Origin: Ananas comosus
Taxonomy: Eukaryota > Streptophyta > Magnoliopsida > Poales > Bromeliaceae
Assembly (NCBI RefSeq): GCF_001540865.1
Contig: NC_033628.1
Coordinates: 496,001 to 560,000, forward strand
Direction: 5' to 3'
Length of the DNA: 64,000 nucleotides
Each line of letters starts with the position of its first letter. Positions within the stretch are counted from its first letter, which is position 1. A program made the translations under genes and the position numbers. The notes beneath the pieces were generated by a model. It saw only the letters and a program-made list of their open reading frames with translations. It made no database searches and was not told where the DNA came from. This document shows, piece after piece, positions 21,801 through 32,824 of this stretch.

Positions 21801-24800
21801 AGAAGTAAAAAGGTATAAGCTCATTAAACATGTAATGAAGAAAAATTGTAAGATAGAAAATCAGTTTTCATAATTGGAAATTGGAAAACAGTTAGCATCA
21901 AAATATCAGGTTCGGCTGTGTTGAATAGAAGCAGAGCTCTGAATCTTAATTTGAATGAGGCCATCCCACTCAGCTTGTTAACAGCTCTCCTCCAAGATCT
22001 GGCCTACTTCTAGAGCAATATAACATATTGCAACCAAATAGCCTTAATGATATTTCAACCAAGGTGAAAAACAGTTTATTATAAGTGTTATTATAAGTGT
22101 TAAATAGAACTTCTCGTGTGTAAACCTATTCAACCCCACCACCCCCCCACTCCCTCTAGGTCTCATTGCCTCGAACTAAGATTTCCAACTCGGTAGTCTA
22201 CTGGTTATCACATCTACATGATGGGGAATATAACGATAACTACGAACTGGGCACTTTCTTCTTCCTCAAGACAAAGATTAACCCAAAAATGGATTATTAA
22301 AGTAGATTCTTTGACCTTCTCTTATAATAAACTATATTCTGAAGAATAACCATGCTATAGCGATGATTTCCAGGATAACCATGTTAACATATTTGACATC
22401 AGCTTAATCATTAGTTCAAGATTCTACAAGATGCGCTTTATTAGGGAAAGAAAAAATTAATATCAGTTTTATCCTTATTCTGTAAATGCAGAGTATCAAT
22501 ATTGAAAATAGAACTGTATAAGCAGAAGAAACTTAGCGGAAGTAAACCTTATGTCAATCTTTGAAGAACGGATGCTATCACTTTCAGGCGCGACTTGAAA
22601 ATATGCAACTTCAGTGCAAACTTGGAACCACCACAATCGAGCGGCTAGCAATGAATATTTGATCAACAAATCTTGGTTAAAGTTGTAATATAAATATGTT
22701 TAATGCAAAACTTGTTAATGGTAAAAGAAAAGAAGATCAAACCAGTGTAGCATATCACCTGTCTCATTAGGAGTTGTATTCTTCAGATAGTGCTGATCGT
22801 ATGATAAAACCGAAGTACCAAAACTATCAATGTAGTAATCTTTAACAAAGTGAGCATACGCTTCCTGCAAAAAGTCAGTTGTTAGAAGACAATTAAATGT
22901 TGAAACGCCTATGAAAACTATAAAACATTGCTCGAATAACCAAAACAGTCTTAGGGCCTGTTTGGCTAAGTGATTTTTGCAGAATTGAGTTTGATTTAGG
23001 GAATTGGTTTAGATTAAAAACTGTATTGTTTGGCTGTCTAGATGGAAAGTGATTTTGTAAAACTGTTTGGCAAAAAAATTTTGCTGTTTGCAAATAATAA
23101 TTTTTTTCGCTGAAATTTATTTTAAAATAATTCAAATTTTGAATTTGGATTCAAATTTAAAATTTAAATTTATAATTTGAACCAGAATTTAAAATTTTTA
23201 TATTTGAATTTAAAATCTAAATGTTAAATTTTAAATTTTAAAATTTGATGTTTAGAATTTAAATTTAAAAATTTAAATTTAAAGTCTAAATCTGTATTAA
23301 TTTTTCTCAATCAGGAAAAAGATGCTGTCAAGTTTGGCTGAAAAAAAATGTAACAGTAATTTGCTATACATGATAGGCATCATAGTATTGAAGAATCATT
23401 AGAAAAATATCTCAGAGCATCATGTATCAAAAATTTCTTTTAACAAGAACCTATTTAGGACGTCGACTGTCCGTGAAAGAATAGAGGAGCTTACCACCAA
23501 GTCTTCACCATTTTTCTTGGCATCGATAAGAGGGGAGCATAGAACATCCGGGTTCCCATACTGAAACTGAAATCCAAGAAGTTATTCCTGGAAAAATTAA
23601 TTTCAAATGTTATACTAGGTTGTGTCGATAGTGGGTACCGCTGTAACAGCAGCATCTGCCAAAAAGTACAAGAAGTCAACATCATTGCTTAGCTGCAGAA
23701 AACAAGAAAGAGACGATAAGCAACATAGGGCGTTTCTCAATGACTTTTAAGTTTAAGTGTCATGATTAATGGAAGGAAAAATTATTATTATAGCCAGAAA
23801 GTAAGTAAACAAATCACAGTGTTCTGCTAAACAACAGATGCAACTTTAGCCCCACAATGCCATTTAGTTCTTCAATTGGCTCATATAACCTACTTCAGAT
23901 TCCACTATAGTAGAAAGGGGCAGTAATTAAGGAGGCAGAAAACAAAAACATGTAAACAAAGACAATGAATTGCTATGAGGAAAGGAGTACCATAGATGCG
24001 CTAAATAAGCTCTTGACAGATCTTCCATCAGATTGAAGTTGTTCCTCAACAAGTCTGGTTATTTCTTGAAGCACAGCTTTGCATTCGGCACCCGCTGACA
24101 CTCCAATCTGAAAGAGATGGCATTACAGAAAACTTACTGGCAAATTAAAGGGGTAAAATGCAAAATTGTGGGATATCATATTCTTAGAGGAAAGTAGAAT
24201 TAACATAACAAAGTGACATCAAAATGCCCCAAAGCAGTTTCAGCTTATGAACCTGCTGGTCGAATTCGGTGAAGTTATAAACGGCAAGGACAACTCCTGA
24301 ACTTGCAAGACTCCCACAGGTCAGATGTGGGAACTTCAAGCGAAACCAGGCACTGAGTGCTCCAGAGTAGGAAACACCAAATACAAACCAGGAACTACTA
24401 ACACTTGAAATATTGAACTTTGTGTTGAAGTAGTCCTTTCAATACAATAGAAGTAGATTCATTCAGAAATCTAGGAAGAATAGTTAGTAGAAATTAAAGA
24501 AGATAATAATAGGTCAAAGACTACAAAAATAACAAATAATGATATGCATGTGTTATAGTAAAATCAGAAAAGAAAGTTATACACTTCTAGCACATTGGAG
24601 GAACCTGGTAATGCTGGCGGAAAACAGCCAAATCAAATAAAGCCTGCTTTGAGGACAGAAATCTTAAGTTTTCTGTTGTCAAATACTTGAAAGGTGAACT
24701 CTTCCCATAATATCGATGCTCAAGGGAAACCAAAGCAGCACCAAACTTCTTTGCTAGAACCTGTATCATCAAGTGATTACGCATGATTATGAACTAATTT

Positions 24801-25795
24801 ACACTGCAGATCACTGCATCGCTAGAATGATGATAATTTTTTGAACTCATAATTTTTTTTGGGCGATCTCCAGGATGAAGTTCTTGGTTCCCCTGTTACT
24901 CCTGTTCCTCCCATTTTCGAAGCCTTACGTGGATTATTAGGATTATGACTTACATGTAGTGAAAAAAAAGAGTACTCACAGATAGATTGATAATAGGCTA
25001 AAAATTTAGTGTTGATAATGAAAATTATAGAACCGTAGGAGTCCATTAGGAAAAAGAAGGCATGTCACTCAGAGCAAGAATACGACATCACATATATACT
25101 CACAGCTGTGTAGTCATTGACAATTCCGTTGCAAGAGGATTCGCCACATATTTTCAAGAAAATAGGTCCATCGGAAACTCGGAAGTAATCAAGAAATTCG
25201 TAATACCGCTGCTTGAATTGGCGATGATCCTGTGCATTCAACCAGAGAAACCCCGTTAATTAAACTCGCTTCAAAGAAAAAAAAGAAGAAAAGGGGGATC
25301 GAAGGGTTTCACACATGATCAAATATCATTTATTTCTACAGCGAATTGAATCGTCTATGAATATTAACATAAAAACAGTGATGCAGCATCAAAGGGGAAT
25401 TAACTCGTGTCAAATTCCTCGAAATTCATGAGAAAATTTCGGGATTATTTATAAGATAATCCTTCAAACTTTCCATGCTTTTCTCTGAAAAGGCTTAAAA
25501 ATATCCAGCTGCATAACACGTTTAAATTGTTTCAGCACGAATCAAAAACCAACAATAATAAAAAAAAATATTGATATCAACTACTATAATCTTCATAACA
25601 TCATTCAATCATCTCTCAAGCTACACAGTTATCAGGTATCAAAATTCATGGCGAAATTCAGATTCCGGGATTCTTTACAGATAACGTTTAAATTGTAATC
25701 AAAGAGTCAAAAAAAGAAAATGATACCAATTTTTATTTCAAAAAAAAATTCCAGCTACAAATCATTTGATCGCTCAACCAGAATCAAAAACCATG

Positions 25796-25852
<57 letters not shown>

Positions 25853-26026
25853 CTTAACGATGGGGGAGAAGTGATCTAGGGTTTGATCGAGCCATCGCTC
25901 TTCACGGGTGAGGTAGGCGCCGTTCCCGAGGCGAGGGGGGCGGAAGCCGAGAGGGTGGGCGGTGGGGATGAGGGAGAGGAGGGAGAGCGAAAGGCAGAGG
26001 ACGAAGAAGTCGGCGCCGGATCTCAT
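18889..26026 (-). CDS. Serine carboxypeptidase S28 family protein
   Basis: Fourteen exons: 26026-25859, 25229-25104, 24760-24605, 24435-24253, 24107-23991, 23692-23639, 23566-23495, 22864-22759, 22644-22548, 21795-21701, 20790-20716, 20056-19973, 19742-19644 and 18947-18889. They sum to 1491 nt, 496 residues, normal for plant S28 peptidases. An N-terminal hydrophobic signal peptide (residues ~1-25) predicts entry to the secretory pathway, then apoplast or vacuole. Catalytic candidates: Ser172 in GVSYSG, Asp in SNGSQDPW, His in [13 protein letters not shown]. The conserved blocks [15 protein letters not shown] and [12 protein letters not shown] are all present. The family (prolyl carboxypeptidase / thymus-specific serine protease type) removes residues next to proline or has broader exopeptidase action; the substrate here is unknown. 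The start Met precedes the signal peptide and a (GA)n repeat follows exon 1 in intron 1. Confidence 0.93.
19243..19388. mobile_element. MITE in last intron of the S28 gene
   Basis: Terminal inverted repeats: ctgctaggatactattaata at the left and ctattaatagtattccagca at the right, about 146 bp apart. The element lies wholly within the intron between exons 13 and 14. A related, more diverged copy sits at about 29226-29438. Confidence 0.6.
22951..23345. repeat. AT-rich repeat insertion in S28 intron 7
   Basis: Begins ttagggcctgtttggctaag, a typical end of hAT-like non-autonomous elements. It continues into a very AT-rich stretch of aaattt words readable on both strands. The right end and target duplication are not clear, so the boundary is approximate. 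Confidence 0.45.
25799..25844. repeat. (GA)n microsatellite, intron 1 of the S28 gene
   Basis: About 22 GA units, starting some 15 bp inside the intron behind exon 1. Confidence 0.95.
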
Positions 26027-27044
26027 GTTCCGCCCCCCTCTCGCCGGAACGGAGAGGTTAAAGTCGGCGACGAACGTGAATACCGCGCCGGCTTTTTTTT
26101 ATTAGGGGTGAGGAGAGTGGTAGTAAGCTGGTGGGGGTGGAAAATCATTGGATTGGTTAAATAAGAGGAGGAGGATGAGTGCTAAATATTTTTCATATAA
26201 TAAATAAATAAATGTACTTATCCCTAAAAAAAATAATTTAAAAATTTTAGAAAACCTATTTTGAGTTAAAAATATATATATAAAAATAGAATTTTATTTT
26301 TTTTTCACAAAAAAATCGTTACCTCTATATGTCTCATCCTGAAATTTTATTTTAAAAAATTATGTTTTAAAATAATAATTTGATAGGACAATGATTCAAT
26401 ATGTGTCCCTAAATAAAAATAGATAAGATTTGTACTCTTTTTGGACGTACAAATAATATTATTTTTTTCATAAAAATTTTTCAGCTCTGATATATAAAAA
26501 AAATTATGCAGTATTGTTCGACTAAAATTATATGAATAAGTTATTTAAGGACTAAATTGCAAATATGGCCCTCAAACTATAAAGAGCGCCACACATTTTA
26601 GTTCTCCTAATTTAATGTATTATAATTTTTAAGTTTATTTTACTAATCCATAATAGCAATATGTACCTACTAGAAGAATATGAGATTTAAATAGCCTAGA
26701 GACAAACTTAAAACTCGCAATTAGAATAACATGTCTAGAATCTGAAAAAAAATATCTTGGAAAACTTTATTATTAAAAATATTTTATTTATAAACATATT
26801 AATCTTATAACCTTAAAAATATAAGTGATGTTTACCTCTTTGTAATTTATTTTTTCTCACCACCCAAATATTGTCAGTTTGTCGCGTATATTAGTTTGTG
26901 AAATATTATAAATTTATTTTGTAAGTATAACATTATTATTTTTTATTATTTATGAAAATTTTGCAAATTGGAAAACACTCTCTTCATGCGTTAAAGGTGA
27001 GGGTTCTCAATTACTTGTGAAGTAACCAACTTCGAGTCCTCGAT
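26027..27044. other. Upstream flank of S28 gene, AT-rich intergenic
   Basis: The first ~150 bp are GC-rich and probably promoter or 5' UTR of the S28 gene. The rest is strongly AT-rich with no gene-like signal. Confidence 0.4.
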
Positions 27045-27835
27045 GCGTTTGGTTCGAATGCAAGTAAGAACTGTTTATTTCAGAAATAAATACAAATTCA
27101 GAAATAAATATGAAATATATTAATTTTGTGTTTGAATGAAAATTTGGTTATTTTTAGAAATCAGATAAATGATATTTGGATGATTAGATTAGAACAAGAG
27201 GAATAAGAATTATAATTTTAAATTAAAATTATTTTATCTGATTAATTAACAGCAAAATATTACTTACAAATAATTTAATAAATTAATAAATTTATTAGCT
27301 ATAAATATTGTATATGATAATGAAAATATATTAACTAATTAATTAAATATAAAAAATAATTTAACTTTTTAATTAATTAGTAAATTACTTTAATTAGATA
27401 ACTAGTAAAAAATTACTTAGATTAATAAAAATATTAATAATTGATCAATATAAATATTAGTTTATAGATAAACATATTAAATTATTAATAATTAATTAGC
27501 TAATTAATTATAAGTAATGAATTAATTAATTACATTATTATTTAAGCAATGGGTAATAATTTAAATATATAGTAAGTAAATTAATTAACAATTTAATATT
27601 ATAATTAAAATTAAATTTAGGATTTAATTAGTCTTGTTGAGTTGTTTCCACTTGGGAATAAGCTTGTTTCGGAAATAGGGTGGAACAGTAGTTCCAAACT
27701 TATATCGGACTTATACCAGATTACACCAGCTTATTGTAGAGACTCGAAAATTACTGTTCTTGGGTACGAAAATTCTCGTTTGGAAAGAAAGAGAAGAACA
27801 GCAACTTATTACCCTTTTGTTTCCGAACCAAACAC
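27045..27835. mobile_element. Putative TIR element, ~790 bp, AT-rich
   Basis: Left end gcgtttggttcg (27045-27056) and right end cgaaccaaacac (27824-27835) are 12-bp inverted repeats with one mismatch. The interior is AT-rich with many taattaatt words and has no coding capacity. No target duplication was identified. Confidence 0.45.
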
Positions 27836-27906
27836 TGCAATAGGAAGATGTGTAGAGATAAAATCATCGGGATTATAATTAATCTCATACTAAAAAGATA
27901 TATTTA

Positions 27907-28044
27907 TGTAACGTCCCAACAATCCCACATTGGATGGGATACTATTTTAGGCTTACACACTAGTAATAATAACTGGGCTTAAGTATTTAGGCCGGTGGTT
28001 TTAGGTCTAATAAATTATTGTTGCTAGCGGGTCGAGTCGTTACA
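27907..28044 (+). mobile_element. Solo LTR, TRIM-like, 138 bp
   Basis: Starts tgtaacgtcccaacaatccc and ends gggtcgagtcgttaca, giving the tgtaac...gttaca termini seen in short plant LTRs. Flanks are attta on the left and atttc on the right, a 4-of-5 match that may be a worn target duplication. No internal domain or second LTR is seen. Confidence 0.5.
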
Positions 28045-29225
28045 ATTTCTTTCAAATTATCACTACTCAACTTTAAAATAAACTTGGTGTAGATGAACTT
28101 ATCTCCATTAAATCTTTTTTGCGCATGGATCTTCGATGTTGTATGCATATCTTTTTCATTAATATCAAATTTAAATATTACAAAACGAATACTAGCAGTT
28201 ATACAGAAAATTATTAGTAGGAACTTTTCTAGGGGAAAAATTTATCAATAACTTATCTAGAAAAAAAAAAGGAAAAATTTAAACTTCACCGTTAATAAAA
28301 AAGAGCCCTCTAGATGAGATGAGATGAGATAAGATAAAATTTAAATTTAAATAAAAGATTAAAGTGCTCCAAAATTTCTATAAAGGGAACAGGCCCCTCA
28401 TAAAGAATATTTAGTTTTGCAGGGTGGAAAAGCAACTCGGAGCTCATACCCAAGAGGTGCTTGAGCGACTTGTAAATTTTTTTTTTTTTACTTTTTCTTG
28501 GAAATTTGGTGAATTTCCTTTTTTTTTTTACCTTGTAAGTGTTTCTTCTCTCTTTTTTTTTAAATTTTTTTTTTATTTGCTCACAGTCTGTGTGTGGATG
28601 GGTTGTCTGTGCCTCCCCCCTTCCCCCTTCCGCTCGCTCCTCTCTTTACAGGCCTTCGAAGGACCCCAAACCGGGCTCCCTGCCGGCGACCGACGGCGAC
28701 AAGACGGGGATGTGATTTGCGGCCGGATCAGGGGGATCTGCATACGGCAATGGCGCGATCTCCGGAATTTGCGTACGGGATGGCNAGAAATTCTCCCAAG
28801 AAGCAAACCATATAATTTAATTTTCGCCATCTTAAGAATAATATTTTGGCTCTTTTCAATATTGAATTTCTTTTTTAAAAAAAATATAGAATGAAATAAG
28901 TGAGTTAGTTCAAGATAAATTGTTGACAATTAAGCTTTTTTTTTTTTTTTTTTTTTGGCCTCTAACAATCTAAAGCCCGAACAAGAGTTGCCTTGGGAGA
29001 TGTTTGGTTTGAAATGAAATTATAAAAAAAAGGTTTCCATAGAAAAAAATTACGTATTTTGGTCGGTTGTAAAAGAAAACTAAATTTCATACCACACATG
29101 TTTGGTTTGTAGATTTTTTTTTTATCTCTTTTATCATTTAATTAAGTATGTAAAAATATTTTTATTTTTTATTTAAATTTATATTACTTAAAAATTTATA
29201 TCATATATAGAGAGAGAGAATCTAG
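28045..29225. other. Intergenic with an unexplained GC-rich patch and N join
   Basis: Mostly AT-rich. At 28421-28470 a short frame (VEKQLGAHTQEVLERL) behind a cag and ahead of gtaaat looks exon-like. At 28600-28784 a GC-rich patch stops at a single N (28785). Neither matched a family I recognise. Confidence 0.3.
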
Positions 29226-29438
29226 CTGGGATACTATCGATAGCACCAAGCATTTAGTACTACCAAGTTTTTCGCCGTTAGATTTAACCATTTGACTATT
29301 TTCACTCATTAAATTATGTTATTCAACTAACAACTTACTCTACTTCAGGAGCCCACATTATTCTAATCGTACATTTTTTCATCTAAGAACCGAAAATCTA
29401 ATAGCACAAACAATTGGTACTATTAATAACATTTCAGT
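29226..29438. mobile_element. MITE related to 19243-19388
   Basis: Left end agctgggatactatcgatag and right end ctattaataacatttcagtc are imperfect inverted repeats of the same type as the element in the S28 intron. About 213 bp. Confidence 0.45.
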
Positions 29439-29927
29439 CTAGTTATATATATATTACCATACTATTGATAGTAGTTACTTGTGGATGGCGTGGGTGCTTC
29501 GAGCTCATGCGCTGCGTTTTTTTCCTCTTTTGTTTTCATTTTCCAACATTCTAGAACGAAAACGAAAGGTTGATTTTTCAGTAAAGTCTATAAAAAAAAA
29601 ATTTACGCAAAAAGTATTTTACGAGTATTTTTCTCGCTTCTATGAGGGAAAAAAAAGAAGAAGAAGAAGAAAAAAAGACAACAAATAATAAGCATCTTAG
29701 CCACTTGGGGAAAGTGGAATCATGCTTTCCAACTTTTGTTTCCAATTAAGAGTGTTGGGTTCGAGTCACTCTCACGAACCCACATCTGATATGGTTTCAA
29801 GCAGTTTCATATATGATGTCACACGAGCAATACTCTTTGTTTAACTTTCATGTTATCTTTAGTTTCTTTAATTTATCATTTTCTTTCGGCTTCTACTCAT
29901 ATTTTCATATAAATTTTCTTTATCAGC

Positions 29928-30839
29928 ATGGATTCGAACGAAGTAAAAAGTACCAAAGAAACTAGTAGAAGAACTCGCAGCCTTGTGAAAAGGAGAGATG
30001 GGCTCACAAAGAAGGCTTCGGAACTTGCGACTTTGTGCGAGGCCGATGTTTGCATAGTAAGCTATTCTCCTTTCGACAACAATCGTCCCGTAACGTGGCC
30101 TAGCGACGATGATTCTACTGTAAGGAAACACATAGACCGCTTTTTCGAAGCCAAGAGAGCTGGCCTGGTTAAGCAATCCGTCGGTCCAAGAGACATGTCC
30201 CCCGAAGATAGGAAAATAAAGAAGCAGAATCCGAGACCGAGTTCATGGCATCGCATGTTAGATCGCTGCTCCAGCAGGATTTCGCTAACGCGATTGGCCT
30301 CTCATCTGGAGGAGAAACTCTCGACGGTTAATCGGAAGATCGGCGAGCGTGGCAATCACGCCGTAGAAAATCGGGCACCCGCTGTAACAAATGATCGTAA
30401 CGGCAGCGACTCTATACAAGAGCGCGGGGTTGTAGATAATCGCGGAGGCGATAGCTGTGGCGCTGGCAACGCCCAGGACGGTTTTAAAAGAGATCGTCAA
30501 ACTGCCAGAATTTGCGACGGAAGTAATTATGTTTCTGTAAAAGAGCTGCAGGTCTTGAAAAGTGGCACTGCAGATCCCAGCGATTGTAGCCGTGGCGGTT
30601 GTAGTAGTCGGCCTACGAAAAAGCTGAAATTTGCGAGAGATGAAGATGACGATGATAGTCGCAAGGCCGACGACGATGGCCCTAACACGGAGCTCAAACT
30701 TGGCTCATCGGTGATATGGAATAGAGAGAAAGAAGAGGGCAGTGCATCAGTGCAACTCTCGCGGCCTGCAGCTACGGGAAATGGCGGTTTAGAACCGCAA
30801 AAATTCAAGTCTCCGGGTCTAATTCGCTGGGGTATGTAG
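29928..30839 (+). CDS. Divergent type I MADS-box protein
   Basis: A single intronless ORF of 303 residues. Residues ~15-60 read RTRSLVKRRDGLTKKASELATLCEADVCIVSYSP, then VTWPSDDDSTVRKHIDRF. This matches the DNA-binding helix and strand of type I MADS domains (M-beta/M-gamma style, with 'KKASELATLC' and a 'WPS' motif). The usual first ~12 residues (MGRxKI/L...) are replaced by an acidic/serine segment, so basic contacts at the N-terminus are partly missing. There is no K-box, as expected for type I. The C-terminal ~180 residues are hydrophilic and acidic without a known domain. Type I factors mostly act in the female gametophyte and endosperm. The start is the first ATG, about 65 bp after an AT-rich leader. 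It may be a functional but fast-evolving gene, or a young degenerate copy. Confidence 0.7.
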   Translation: MDSNEVKSTKETSRRTRSLVKRRDGLTKKASELATLCEADVCIVSYSPFDNNRPVTWPSDDDSTVRKHIDRFFEAKRAGLVKQSVGPRDMSPEDRKIKKQNPRPSSWHRMLDRCSSRISLTRLASHLEEKLSTVNRKIGERGNHAVENRAPAVTNDRNGSDSIQERGVVDNRGGDSCGAGNAQDGFKRDRQTARICDGSNYVSVKELQVLKSGTADPSDCSRGGCSSRPTKKLKFARDEDDDDSRKADDDGPNTELKLGSSVIWNREKEEGSASVQLSRPAATGNGGLEPQKFKSPGLIRWGM

Positions 30840-30945
30840 TTTGTATGCTAACTCATCTTCTACACTTCAAGGCCCAGTCCGGAAACGAACCGCCAACTTT
30901 GATGTCTAGCCACTTCAACTGCAGTTTATCGGCTTTTAGTGCTCA

Positions 30946-31095
30946 TTAGTTTTTTTTCTTTTTTTTAGAAATAGATAGTATATTATCTGATTTGTTTATT
31001 TTATTAAAAAATAAACTTAGCTAGAAATGTGAATCAATTAGGATCTCGGGTACCAACCACCAAGCTATTTACCACTTGTGATAAGGACAGTCGGT
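30946..31095 (-). mobile_element. tRNA-derived SINE copy (family A, copy 2)
   Basis: A T-rich run (30950-30966) heads sequence matching the SINE at 31188-31346: aaataaacttagctagaaat and taccaaccaccaag are shared. In minus sense the tRNA-like part reads acaagtggtaaatagcttgg, close to a pol III A box region. Confidence 0.65.
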
Positions 31096-31187
31096 CATTT
31101 AGTGTTTATTAGTTGGTTTTTAGTATTTAGTGAGTTTCAAGTTTGCAGTCATAATATTTTGCTTCCGCTCTGTATATAAATTGTGTT

Positions 31188-31346
31188 TGTTTTTTTTTTT
31201 TTTGAGAGAGATAGATAGCACGCTATCCGTTTCATTTATTTCATTTAGAAATAAACTTAGCTAGAAATGTGAATAAATTAGGATTTGAATTTGGGTCTCG
31301 GATACCAACCACCAAGTCTTTTGTGACTTGCTTTAGGGACGATCGG
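31188..31346 (-). mobile_element. tRNA-derived SINE with 19-bp target duplication (copy 3)
   Basis: A complete insertion: poly-T on the plus strand (poly-A tail in sense), then a ~145-bp body. It is flanked by perfect 19-bp direct repeats tctgtatataaattgtgtt at 31169-31187 and 31347-31365. In minus sense the 5' part carries a tRNA-like head ending in a B-box-like aaattcaaatcc. The perfect duplication implies a fairly recent insertion. Confidence 0.85.
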
Positions 31347-31365
31347 TCTGTATATAAATTGTGTT

Positions 31366-31776
31366 ATTTTAAGTTATTGTTTAATAAGTTTGAAGTAATC
31401 ACCTTTCAATTCTATAACTGAGAACAAGTTTCTTTTTGCTAGAAATTGTTAATAAATTTCGCGTGATCAGTGTTGTACTTAATGATTACTTTGGATCATC
31501 TGAATCCTTGCCTTATAGTGCAACCAAAATTGAATTAGGAGTAATCATCTTCTTTTATTATATAATGTAGGGGTAAAAATGGGTCGGATAATTATCGGAT
31601 CCAATCCGACTGCGAATTGAAAAATTATTGGATATGGATTAGAATTTAGCATCGGATTCAAATTATCCGAAATTAGCTTTGCTGTATTTTTAAGATGTAA
31701 CATAACTTTTTTGAGTCCATATTTGACATCATTTTTTTTTAAAAAAAATTCCAACTGTTTATTTAAAAAATTTAAA
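31366..31776. other. Intergenic, nothing recognised
   Basis: AT-rich; contains a short repeat-like tract with 'gggtcggataattatcggat' words near 31580, a kind often found in decayed elements. No gene-like signal. Confidence 0.35.

Positions 31777-31777
<1 letters not shown>

Positions 31778-31822
<45 letters not shown>
31778..31822. repeat. (TA)n microsatellite
   Basis: About 22 TA units, directly abutting the left end of the long inverted-repeat element that starts near 31822. Confidence 0.95.
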
Positions 31823-31824
<2 letters not shown>

Positions 31825-32824
31825 GGCAATTTTATGACTACCCTTGTAAAATTTAAAAATATTATAGATACCCTTCAAAATTTTGAAATATCATCAATGT
31901 CTTCTCAAACTTCATAAACTATCATGACTACCCTTCCATCACCCTCTATTTGTTTTTGTAAATTTTTATAAGATAAAATAACTTTTCTACCCCTAATTGT
32001 TGGTGAGTAAAAGTGTATGGAGACCCCTCACCTATAGGTCTATTTTAAAATAGACCCCTTCAACTTTTTTTTTTTTAAGAAGGCCTCTTAAGCTTTTAGT
32101 TTTTTTATTAGGTTTTTGCATGTAGTAAACTTTCTTAGCCGAGATATCTCATTCATTAATTTACTAATTTTTTTTAAAAAAATTGGCTAATAAAAATCAC
32201 TCAATTGTAAAAAGAAAATAAAATTGAGAAGGTGTAAATAAAAAAAATTAAAATTAAAGGGGTTGTTCAAATGGCCTATAGGTGAAAGGAATTTTACGCA
32301 CTTTTATTTTATTATAGAAAATACATTTTATATGAATGTCAATTGATACTATCAAGAATTTTGGCTATCTAATTTTTTTTTTTGTGTAATGTATGTAAAT
32401 TATTATATTTAAATAGAATTAATAAATAATTAACTCTTGAGGTAACATGAATATTAATATTGACAGTTATATATTATGATAAACTATATAATTTCATAGC
32501 GAAAAAATTAAAAAGGAGCATTTTATATTTAGTAAATTATAAATATTTTATTAAAAATTTTAAAAAGTAAAATTTAGTTAATATACAGTTCAAAATTTAG
32601 AACCAATCATTTAAATAACTTTAAATTTTTATACTTTGTTAAATTGATATTAGGGGCAAAAATGACATTTAAAAAATAATGGATGATGTTTTTCATGGAT
32701 TTTCTACCTAAAGGGCATTCATGAGTATTTTCAATATTTAGAAGGGTATTGATGATATTTTCAATTTTAGAGGGGCATCTATGATATAATGACCTCCAAG
32801 AAGGGTACCGGTGAAATTTTCCCT
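31822..32824. mobile_element. Long-TIR non-autonomous element, ~1 kb
   Basis: The left ~110 bp (gggcaattttatgactaccc..., with repeated 'gatacccttc' blocks) is the imperfect inverse of the right ~130 bp (...aagggtaccggtgaaatttt). Long, internally repetitive inverted ends with no coding interior fit a Mutator-like or fold-back element. A second inverted-repeat element is nested inside at about 32003-32312. Confidence 0.6.
32003..32312. mobile_element. MITE nested inside the 1-kb element
   Basis: The left end gtaaaagtgtatggagaccc with cacctataggtc mirrors the right end ggcctataggtgaaag...cgcacttttatt. It is related in its ends to the element at 61568-61912 (atgtatggagacccc). Confidence 0.5.
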
